Below, piece after piece: positions 1-9,837 of a DNA stretch of 64,000 nt. Below the pieces are notes generated by a model. It was not told the DNA's origin. It did not search any database and saw only the letters and a list, made by a program, of their open reading frames with translations. Position 1 is the stretch's first letter. Every line of letters starts with the position of its first letter. The stretch covers positions 33,934,130 to 33,998,129 of the forward strand of contig NC_080050.1 in NCBI RefSeq assembly GCF_026212465.1, written 5' to 3'. The position numbers and the translations under genes are program-made. The stretch comes from Amaranthus tricolor. Taxonomy: Eukaryota > Streptophyta > Magnoliopsida > Caryophyllales > Amaranthaceae.

Positions 1-237
1 AAGCAAGTTTCGGCTACTGTATGTGCGAAAGTGCCAAAAAAGCTTAAAAACACATAAAATAACAACTTAACACGTAATTTCTATCATATGACTATTATTT
101 TTAATTCTAACCACTACAACACAATAATATATACCAAAGAGTGTTTTGTTCCATGTTTCGTGCAAGACAAACCAAATTTAAGCTACATTATTCGTGTAAG
201 TGCCAAAAAAGCTTAAAAACCCTTAAAATCACACCTT

Positions 238-253
238 TAGAATGTAAATTCTA
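238..253. repeat. 6-bp inverted repeat with 4-nt loop (class B variant, HOR I)
   Basis: TAGAAT-gtaa-ATTCTA in the first B monomer with the aatgtaaattc variant. The same arm pair occurs in other B monomers of HOR I and the mosaic (near 1594, 2781, 6347, 9059, 13299). It is a short potential cruciform or hairpin, and the likely precursor of the full palindrome in HOR III. Confidence 0.75.
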
Positions 254-1006
254 GCATATAACTATGATTTTTAAATTCTAACCACTTCAACACAATAATA
301 TATACCTAATAGTGTTGTGTGCCGAGTTACGTGCAAAACAACGCAAGTTTCGGCTACTTTATGTGCGAAAGTGCCAAAAAAGCTTAAAAACACATAAAAT
401 CACAACTTAACACGTAATTTCTATCGTATGACAATTATTTTCAATTCTAACCACTTCAACAGAATAATACATACCAAAAAGTGTTTTGTTCCAAATTTCG
501 TGCAAAACATACCAAATTTAAGGTACTTTATTCGTGTAAGTGCCAAAAAAGCTTAAAAACCTTAAAATCACACCTTTAGCACGTAATTTCTAGCATATAA
601 CTATCATTTTAAATTCTAACCACTTCAACACAATAATATATACCAAATAGTGTTGTGTGCCAACTTTCGTGCAAAACAACGGAAGTTTGGGCTACTTTAT
701 GTGCGAAAGTGCCAAAAAAGCTTATAAACACATAAAATCGCAATTTAACACGTAATTTCTATCATATGACTATTATTTTCAATTCTATCCACTTCAACAC
801 AATAATATATACCAAACAGTTTTTTGTTCCATGTTTCGTGCAAAACAAACCAAATTTAAGCTACTTTATTCGCGTAAGTGCAAAAAAAGCTTAAAAACCC
901 TTAAAATCACACCTTTAGAACGTAATTTCTAGCATATAACTATGATCTTAAATTCTAACCACTTCAAAACAATAATATATACCAAATAGTGTTGTGTGCC
1001 AAGTTT

Positions 1007-1175
1007 CGTGCAAAACAAAGCAAGTTTGGGCTACTTTATGTGCGAAAGTGCCAAAAAAGCTTAAAAACACATCAAATTGCAACTTAACACGTAATTTCTA
1101 TCATATGACTATTATTTTCAATTCTAACCACTTCAACACAATAATATATACCAAAGAGTGTGTTATTCCATGTTT
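1007..1175 (+). repeat. Representative class A monomer (169 bp)
   Basis: Reference example of class A. In order it has: the front block cgtgcaaaacaaagcaag; the class-specific middle with gggctactttatgtgcgaaag; the shared block with a HindIII site at 1057-1062; a cacat-type arm; an 8-bp palindrome TCATATGA at 1101-1108 that contains an NdeI site; the long conserved tail box; and a variable end before the next monomer. By hand count 53 of 169 bases are G or C. The next monomer starts at 1176. Class A monomers differ mostly in the front block (aaagc, aacgc, aacgg, aatgc) and in the last 20 bp. Confidence 0.93.
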
Positions 1176-1344
1176 CGTGCAAAACAAACCAAATTTAAGC
1201 TACTTTATTCGCGTAAGTGCCAAAAAAGCTTAAAAATACATAAAATCACAACTTAACACGTAATTTCTATCATATGAATATTATTTTCAATTCTAACCAC
1301 TTCAAAACAATAATATATACCAAATGGTGTTGTGTGCCAAGTTA
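1176..1344 (+). repeat. Chimeric monomer B/A (HOR I, monomer 8)
   Basis: The front half is class B (aagctactttattcgcgtaag). After the shared gtgccaaaaaagctta block the back half is class A (acataaaatcacaac and catatga). The following monomer is a normal A, so two A back halves lie close together and strict alternation is broken. The same chimera is at 4738-4906 in copy 2 and is absent from copies 3 and 4. Together with the A/B chimera at 1683-1852 it accounts for an odd-numbered (21) unit. Confidence 0.85.
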
Positions 1345-1390
1345 CGTGCAAAACAAAGCAAGTTTCGGCTACTGTATGTGCGAAAGTGCC

Positions 1391-1414
1391 AAAAAAGCTT
1401 AAAAACACATAAAA
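1391..1414 (+). other. Phased A-tracts predicted to curve the DNA (class A example)
   Basis: A-tracts occupy 1391-1396, 1401-1405 and 1411-1414, so their starts are 10 bp apart, close to one helical turn. The same spacing occurs in class B (2068, 2078, 2088), although the bases between the tracts differ between classes. Helically phased A-tracts are known to produce intrinsic curvature. That this block bends and positions nucleosomes here is inferred. In A variants with catcaaat the third tract is only three A long. Confidence 0.7.
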
Positions 1415-1682
1415 TCACAACTTAACACGTAATTTCTATCATATGACTATTATTTTTAATTCTAACCACTTCAACACAATAATATATACCAAAGAGTGTT
1501 TTGTTCCAAATTTCGTGCAACAAAACCAAATTTAAGCTACTTTATTCGTGTAAGTGCCAAAAAAGCTTAAAAACCCTTAAAATCACACCTTTAGAATGTA
1601 AATTCTAGCATATAACTATGATTTTAAATTCTAACCACTTCAACACAATAATATATACCTAATAGTGTTGTGTGCCGAGTTA

Positions 1683-1852
1683 CGTGCAAAACAACGCAAG
1701 TTTCGGCTACTTTATGTGCGAAAGTGCAAAAAAAGCTTAAAAACCCTTAAAATCACACCTTTAGAACGTAATTTCAAGCATATAACTATGATTTTTAATT
1801 CTAACCACTTCAACACAATAAAATATACCAAATAGTGTTGTGTGCCAAGTTT
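1683..1852 (+). repeat. Chimeric monomer A/B (HOR I, monomer 11)
   Basis: The reciprocal kind of chimera: class A front (cggctactttatgtgcgaaag), then a class B back (cccttaaaatcacacc, atttcaagcatataac). The switch is at the shared A-rich block. Related A/B chimeras recur at 5245-5415 and with fronts near 11180, 13387, 14574, 16727 and 22320, so this variant spread with the HOR. Confidence 0.85.
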
Positions 1853-1966
1853 CGTGCAAAACAAAGCAAGTTTGGGCTACTTTATGTGCGAAAGTGCCAA
1901 AAAACCTTAAAAACACATCAAATCGCAACTTAACACTTAATTTCTATCATATGACTATTATTTTCA

Positions 1967-1998
1967 ATTCTAACCACTTCAACACAATAATATATACC
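1967..1998 (+). repeat. Most conserved tail box of the monomer (example)
   Basis: This 32-bp stretch (from attctaacc through taatatatacc) is nearly unchanged in both monomer classes and in all HOR families, apart from scattered variants such as cttcaaaac, cttcaagac, catgataat or aacctcttc. The bases directly after it are the most variable part of the monomer. Conservation across classes that otherwise differ suggests either a protein-binding or nucleosome-positioning constraint, or simply repeated exchange through this block. No known binding motif is recognised in it. Confidence 0.6.
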
Positions 1999-2021
1999 AA
2001 AAAGTGTTTTGTTCCAAATTT

Positions 2022-2191
2022 CGTGCAAAACATACCAAATTTAAGCTACTTTATTCGTGTAAGTGCCAAAAAAGCTTAAAAACCCTTAAAATCACACCTA
2101 TAGAACGTAATTTCGAGCATATAACAATGATTTTAAATTCTAACCACTTCAACATGATGATATATACCAAATAGTGTTGTGTGCCATGTTT
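2022..2191 (+). repeat. Representative class B monomer (170 bp)
   Basis: Reference example of class B. The middle reads aagctactttattcgtgtaag where A has ctactttatgtgcgaaag. The arm after the shared block is ccctt plus aaaatcacacc, and the A-class NdeI palindrome is replaced by a catataac-type sequence. Three A-tracts start at 2068, 2078 and 2088, exactly 10 bp apart. The front and tail blocks are shared with class A. The neighbouring A monomers begin at 1853 and 2192, which gives the 339-bp dimer. Confidence 0.93.
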
Positions 2192-3559
2192 CGTGCAAAA
2201 CAAAGCAAGTTTGGGCTACTTTATGTGCGAAAGTGCCAAAAAAGCATAAAAACACATCAAATTGCAACTTAACACGTAATTTCTATCATATGACTATTAT
2301 TTTTAATTCTAACCACTTCAACACAATAATATATACCAAAGAGTGTGTTATTCCATGTTTCGTGCAAAAAAAACCAAATTTAAGATACTTTATTCGTGTA
2401 AGTGCAAAAAAAGCTTAAAAACCCTTAAAATCACACCTTTAGCACGTAATTTCTAGCATATAACTATCATTTTAAATTCTAACCACTTCAACACAATAAT
2501 ATATACCAAACAGTGTTGTGTGCCAAGTTTCCTGCAAAACAACGTGAGTTTGGGCTACTATATGTGCGAAAGTGCCAAAAAAGCTTATAAACACATAAAA
2601 TCGCAATTTAACACGTAATTTCTATCATATGACTATTATTTTCAAATCTAACCACTTCAACACAATAATATATACCAAAGAGTGTTTTGTTCAATGTTTC
2701 GTGCAAAACAAACCAAATTTAAGCTACTTTATTCGTGTAAGTGCCAAAAAAGCTTAAAAAACCCTTAAAATCACACCTTTAGAATGTAAATTCTAGCATA
2801 TAACTATGATTTTAAATTCTAACCACTTCAACACAATAATATATACCTAATAGTGTTGTGTGCCAAGTTACGTGCAAAACAACGCAAGTTTCGGCTACTT
2901 TATGTGCGAAAGTGCCAAAAAAGCTTAAAAACACATAAAATCACAACTTAACACGTAATTTCTATCATATGACTATTATTTTCAATTCTAACCACTTCAA
3001 CACAATAATATATAGCAAAAAGTGTTTTGTTCCAAATTTCGTGCAAAACATACAAAATTTAAGCTACTTTATTCGTGTAAGTGCCAAAAAAGCTTAAAAA
3101 CCCTTAAAATCACACCTTTAGCACGTAATTTCTAGCATATAACTATCATTTTAAATTCTAACCATTTCAACACAATAATATATACCAAATAGTGTTGTGT
3201 GTCAACTTTTGTGCAAAACAACGGAAGTTTGGGCTACTTTATGTGCGAAAGTGCCAAAAAAGCTGATAAACACATAAAATCGCAATTTAACACGTAATTT
3301 CTATCATATGACTATTATTTTCAATTCTATCCACTTCAACACAATAATATATACCAAAGAGTGTTTTGTTCCATGTTTCGTGCAAAACAAACCAAATTTA
3401 AGCTACTTTATTCGCGTAAGTGTAAAAAACGCTTAAAAACCCTTAAAATCACACCTTTAGAACGTAATTTCTAGCATATAACTATGATTTTAAATTCTAA
3501 CCACTTCATAACAATAATATATTCCAAATAGTGTTGTGTGCCAAGTTACGTGCAAAACA

Positions 3560-6500
3560 AAGCAAGTTTCGGCTACTGTATGTGCGAAAGTGCCAAAAAA
3601 GCTTAAAAACACATAAAATAACAACTTAACACGTAATTTCTATCATATGACTATTATTTTTAATTCTAACCACTACAACACAATAATATATAACAAAGAG
3701 TGTTTTGTTCCATGTTTCGTGCAAGACAAACCAAATTTAAGCTACATTATTCGTGTAAGTGCCAAAAAAGCTTAAAAACCCTTAAAATCACACCTTTAGA
3801 ATGTAAATTCTAGCATATAACTATGATTTTAAATTCTAACCACTTCAACACAGTAATATATACCTAATAGTGTTGTGTGCCGAGTTACGTGCAAAACAAC
3901 GCAAGTTTCGGCTACTTTATGTGCGAAAGTGCCAAAAAAGCTTAAAAACACATAAAATCACAACTTAACACGTAATTTCTATCGTATGACAATTATTTTC
4001 AATTCTAACCACTTCAACAGAATAATACATACCAAAAAGTGTTTTTGTTCCAAATTTCGTGCAAAACATACCAAATTTAAGGTACTTTATTCGTGTAAGT
4101 GCCAAAAAAAGCTTAAAAACCCTTAAAATCACACCTTTAGCACGTAATTTCTAGCATATAACTATCATTTTAAATTCTAACCACTTCAACACAATAATAT
4201 ATACCAAATAGTGTTGTGTGCCAACTTTCGTGCAAAACAACGGAAGTTTGGGCTACTTTATGTGCGAAAGTGCCAAAAAAGCTTATAAACACATAAAATC
4301 GCAATTTAACACGTAATTTCTATCATATGACTATTATTTTCAATTCTATCCACTTCAACACAATAATATATACCAAACAGTTTTTTGTTCCATGTTTCGT
4401 GCAAAACAAAACCAAATTTAAGCTACTTTATTCGCGTAAGTGCAAAAAAAGCTTAAAAACCCTTAAAATCACACCTTTAGAACGTAATTTCTAGCATATA
4501 ACTATGATCTTAAATTCTAACCACTTCAAAACAATAATATATACCAAATAGTGTTGTGTGCCAAGTTTCGTGCAAAACAAAGCAAGTTTGGGCTACTTTA
4601 TGTGCGAAAGTGCCAAAAAAGCTTAAAAACACATCAAATTGCAACTTAACACGTAATTTCTATCATATGACTATTATTTTCAATTCTAACCACTTCAACA
4701 CAATAATATATACCAAAGAGTGTGTTATTCCATGTTTCGTGCAAAACAAACCAAATTTAAGCTACTTTATTCGTGTAAGTGCCAAAAAAGCTTAAAAATA
4801 CATAAAATCACAACTTAACACGTAATTTCTATCATATGAATATTATTTTCAATTCTAACCACTTCAAAACAATAATATATACCAAATGGTGTTGTGTGCC
4901 AAGTTACGTGCAAAACAAAGCAAGTTTCGGCTACTGTATGTGCGAAAGTGCCAAAAAAGCTTAAAAACACATAAAATCACAACTTAACACGTAATTTCTA
5001 TCATATGACTATTATTTTTAATTCTAACCACTTCAACACAATAATATATACCAAAGAGTGTTTTGTTCCAAATTTCGTGCAACAAAACCAAATTTAAGCT
5101 ACTTTATTCGTGTAAGTGCCAAAAAAGCTTAAAAACCCTTAAAATCACACCTTTAGAATGTAAATTCTAGCATATAACTATGATTTTAAATTCTAACCAC
5201 TTCAACACAATAATATATACCTAATAGTGTTGTGTGCCGAGTTACGTGCAAAACAACGCAAGTTTCGGCTACTTTATGTGCGAAAGTGCAAAAAAAAGCT
5301 TAAAAACCCTTAAAATCACACCTTTAGAACGTAATTTCAAGCATATAACTATGATTTTTAATTCTAACCACTTCAACACAATAAAATATACCAAATAGTG
5401 TTGTGTGCCAAGTTTCGTGCAAAACAAAGCAAGTTTGGGCTACTTTATGTGCGAAAGTGCCAAAAAACCTTAAAAACACATCAAATCGCAACTTAACACT
5501 TAATTTCTATCATATGACTATTATTTTCAATTCTAACCACTTCAACACAATAATATATACCAAAAAGTGTTTTGTTCCAAATTTCGTGCAAAACATACCA
5601 AATTTAAGCTACTTTATTCGTGTAAGTGCGAAAAAAGCTTAAAAACCCTTAAAATCACACCTATAGAACGTAATTTCGAGCATATAACAATGATTTTAAA
5701 TTCTAACCACTTCAACATGATGATATATACCAAATAGTGTTGTGTGCCATGTTTCGTGCAAAACAAAGCAAGTTTGGGCTACTTTATGTGCGAAAGTGCC
5801 AAAAAAGCATAAAAACACATCAAATTGCAACTTAACACGTAATTTCTATCATATGACTATTATTTTTAATTCTAACCACTTCAACACAATAATATATACC
5901 AAAGAGTGTGTTATTCCATGTTTCGTGCAAAACAAACCAAATTTAAGATACTTTATTCGTGTAAGTGCAAAAAAAGCTTAAAAAACCCTTAAAATCACAC
6001 CTTTAGCACGTAATTTCTAGCATATAACTATCATTTTAAATTCTAACCACTTCAACACAATAATATATACCAAACAGTGTTGTGTGCCAAGTTTCCTGCA
6101 AAACAACGTGAGTTTGGGCTACTATATGTGCGAAAGTGCCAAAAAAAGCTTATAAACACATAAAATCGCAATTTAACACGTAATTTCTATCATATGACTA
6201 TTATTTTCAAATCTAACCACTTCAACACAATAATATATACCAAAGAGTGTTTTTGTTCAATGTTTCGTGCAAAACAAACCAAATTTAAGCTACTTTATTC
6301 GTGTAAGTGCCAAAAAAGCTTAAAAACCCTTAAAATCACACCTTTAGAATGTAAATTCTAGCATATAACTATGATTTTAAATTCTAACCACTTCAACACA
6401 ATAATATATACCTAATAGTGTTGTGTGCCAAATTACGTGCAAAACAACGCAAGTTTCGGCTACTTTATGTGCGAAAGTGCCAAAAAAGCTTAAAAACACA

Positions 6501-7124
6501 TAAAATCACAACTTAACACGTAATTTCTATCATATGACTATTATTTTCAATTCTAACCACTTCAACACAATAATATATAGCAAAAAGTGTTTTGTTCCAA
6601 ATTTCGTGCAAAACATACAAAATTTAAGCTACTTTATTCGTGTGAGTGCCAAAAAAGCTTAAAAACCCTTAAAATCACACCTTTAGCACGTAATTTCTAG
6701 CATATAACTATCATTTTAAATTCTAACCATTTCAACACAATAATATATACCAAATAGTGTTGTGTGTCAACTTTCGTGCAAAACAACGGAAGTTTGGGCT
6801 ACTTTATGTGCGAAAGTGCCAAAAAAGCTGATAAACACATAAAATCGCAATTTAACACGTAATTTCTATCATATGACTATTATTTTCAATTCTATCCACT
6901 TCAACACAATAATATATACCAAAGAGTGTTTTGTTCCATGTTTCGTGCAAAACAAACCAAATTTAAGCTACTTTATTCGCGTAAGTGTAATAAACGCTTA
7001 AAAACCCTTAAAATCACACCTTTAGAACGTAATTTCTAGCATATAACTATGATTTTAAATTCTAACCACTTCATAACAATAATATATTCCAAATAGTGTT
7101 GTGTGCCAAGTTACGTGCAAAACA
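3560..7124 (+). repeat. HOR I copy 2 (21 monomers, 3565 bp)
   Basis: Near-perfect second copy of the 3.56-kb unit with all 21 monomers in the same order. Differences seen are mostly one-base length changes in A or T runs (for example seven A instead of six near 4108 and 6141), so the offset drifts from 3559 to 3563 bp along the unit. Both chimeric monomers are present (4738-4906 and 5245-5415). Confidence 0.9.
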
Positions 7125-9837
7125 AAGCAAGTTTCGGCTACTGTATGTGCGAAAGTGCCAAAAAAGCTTAAAAACACATAAAATAACAACTTAACACGTA
7201 ATTTCTATCATATGACTATTATTTTTAATTCTAACCACTACAACACAATAATATATACCAAAGAGTGTTTTGTTCCATGTTTCGTGCAAGACAAACCAAA
7301 TTTAAGCTACATTATTCGTGTAAGTGCCAAAAAAGCTTAAAAACCCTTAAAATCACACCTTTAGAATGTAAATTCTAGCATATAACTATGATTTTAAATT
7401 CTAACCACTTCAACACAATAATATATACCTAATAGTGTTGTGTGCCGAGTTACGTGCAAAACAACGCAAGTTTCGGCTACTTTATGTGCGAAAGTGCCAA
7501 AAAAGCTTAAAAACACATAAAATCACAACTTAACACGTAATTTCTATCGTATGACAATTATTTTCAATTCTAACCACTTCAACAGAATAATATATACCAA
7601 AAAGTGTTTTGTTCCAAATTTCGTGCAAAACATACCAAATTTAAGGTACTTTATTCGTGTAAGTGCCAAAAAAGCTTAAAAACCCTTAAAATCACACCTT
7701 TAGCACGTAATTTCTAGCATATAACTATCATTTTAAATTCTAACCACTTCAACACAATAATATATACCAAATAGTGTTGTGTGCCAACTTTCGTGCAAAA
7801 CAACGGAAGTTTGGGCTACTTTATGTGCGAAAGTGCCAAAAAAGCTTATAAACACATAAAATCGCAATTTAACACGTAATTTCTATCATATGACTATTAT
7901 TTTCAATTCTATCCACTTCAACACAATAATATATACCAAACAGTTTTTTGTTCCATGTTTCGTGCAAAACAAACCAAATTTAAGCTACTTTATTCGCGTA
8001 AGTGCAAAAAAAGCTTAAAAACCCTTAAAATCACACCTTTAGAACGTAATTTCTAGCATATAACTATGATCTTAAATTCTAACCACTTCAAAACAATAAT
8101 ATATACCAAATAGTGTTGTGTGCCAAGTTTCGTGCAAAACAAAGCAAGTTTGGGCTACTTTATGTGCGAAAGTGCCAAAAAACCTTAAAAACACATCAAA
8201 TCGCAACTTAACACGTAATTTCTATCATATGACTATTATTTTCAATTCTAACCACTTCAACACAATAATATATACCAAAAAGTGTTTTGTTCCAAATTTC
8301 GTGCAAAACATACCAAATTTAAGCTACTTTATTCGTGTAAGTGCCAAAAAAGCTTAAAAACCCTTAAAATCACACCTATAGAACGTAATTTCGAGCATAT
8401 AACAATGATTTTAAATTCTAACCACTTCAACATGATAATATATACCAAATAGTGTTTGTGTGCCATGTTTCGTGCAAAACAAAGCAAGTTTGGGCTACTT
8501 TATGTGCGAAAGTGCCAAAAAAGCATAAAAACACATCAAATTGCAACTTAACACGTAATTTCTATCATATGACTATTATTTTTAATTCTAACCACTTCAA
8601 CACAATAATATATACCAAAGAGTGTGTTATTCCATGTTTCGTGCAAAACAAACCAAATTTAAGCTACTTTATTCGTGTAAGTGCAAAAAAAGCTTAAAAA
8701 CCCTTAAAATCACACCTTTAGCACGTAATTTCTAGCATATAACTATCATTTTAAATTCTAACCACTTCAACACAATAATATATACCAAACAGTGTTGTGT
8801 GCCCAGTTTCCTGCAAAACAACGCGAGTTTGGGCTACTATATGTGCGAAAGTGCCAAAAAAGCTTATAAACACATAAAATCGCAATTTAACACGTAATTT
8901 CTATCATATGACTATTATTTTCAAATCTAACCACTTCAACACAATAATATATACCAAAGAGTGTTTTGTTCAATGTTTCGTGCAAAACAAACCAAATTTA
9001 AGCTACTTTATTCGTGTAAGTGCCAAAAAAGCTTAAAAACCCTTAAAATCACACCTTTAGAATGTAAATTCTAGCATATAACTATGATTTTAAATTCTAA
9101 CCACTTCAACACAATAATATATACCTAATAGTGTTGTGTGCCCAGTTACGTGCAAAACAACGCAAGTTTCGGCTACTTTATGTGCGAAAGTGCCAAAAAA
9201 GCTTAAAAACACATAAAATCACAACTTAACACGTAATTTCTATCATATGACTATTATTTTCAATTCTAACCACTTCAACACAATAATATATAGCAAAAAG
9301 TGTTTTGTTCCAAATTTCGTGCAAAACATACAAAATTTAAGCTACTTTATTCGTGTAAGTGCCAAAAAAGCTTAAAAACCCTTAAAATCACACCTTTAGC
9401 ACGTAATTTCTAGCATATAACTATCATTTTAAATTCTAACCATTTCAACACAATAATATATACCAAATAGTGTTGTGTGTCAACTTTCGTGCAAAACAAC
9501 GGAAGTTTGGGCTACTTTATGTGCGAAAGTGCCAAAAAAGCTTATAAACACATAAAATCGCAATTTAACACGTAATTTCTATCATATGACTATTATTTTC
9601 AATTCTATCCACTTCAACACAATAATATATACCAAAGAGTGTTTTGTTCCATGTTTCGTGCAAAACAAACCAAATTTAAGCTACTTTATTCGCGTAAGTG
9701 TAAAAAACGCTTAAAAACCCTTAAAATCACACCTTTAGAACGTAATTTCTAGCATATAACTATGATTTTAAATTCTAACCACTTCATAACAATAATATAT
9801 TCCAAATAGTGTTGTGTGCCAAGTTACGTGCAAAACA
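7125..9837 (+). repeat. HOR I copy 3, shortened by 5 monomers (16 monomers, 2713 bp)
   Basis: Matches copies 1 and 2, except that the stretch equivalent to about 994-1840 is absent. The A monomer at 8131 begins like monomer 7 and continues like monomer 12 (ccaaaaaacctt, then aaatcgc). The two parents are identical over more than 60 bp in front of that switch, so this is an in-register unequal crossover product. The lost block holds both chimeric monomers, so the copy is pure A/B alternation. Confidence 0.88.

Larger units (their letters stand above)
1..3559 (+). repeat. HOR I copy 1 (21 monomers)
   Basis: First copy of a 21-monomer higher-order repeat. The window happens to open in the phase aagcaagtttcggctac, which recurs at 3560 and 7125. 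Monomer order is A B A B A B A, B/A chimera, A B, A/B chimera, A B A B A B A B A B. Position-specific markers repeat in copy 2: cgtgcaagac in monomer 2, agaataatac in monomer 3, ccaaacagttttttg in monomer 5, aacatgatgat in monomer 13, gcaaaacaacgtgag in monomer 16 and gtgtaaaaaacgc in monomer 21. Confidence 0.9.

Noticed and set aside
660..690. Possible CENP-B box (ttcgtgcaaaacaacgg in some A monomers)
   Set aside because: The known core needs TTCG, then four bases, A, two bases and CGGG. Here the spacing to CGG is too long and the third G is missing, so it does not satisfy the motif.
994..1233. Repeated open frames of about 60-107 codons on both strands, many near-identical 79-residue products
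   Set aside because: They recur with the satellite period, the example begins at GTG rather than ATG, and each ends at the same gcttaa of the next B monomer because 169 is not a multiple of 3. Variation hits all codon positions and includes one-base indels. They are by-products of the repeat, not genes.
1987..1998. TATA-like sequence (aataatatatac) as a promoter in each monomer
   Set aside because: An AT-rich satellite produces such matches by composition. There is no downstream gene or initiator. Satellite transcription is possible but not shown by the sequence.
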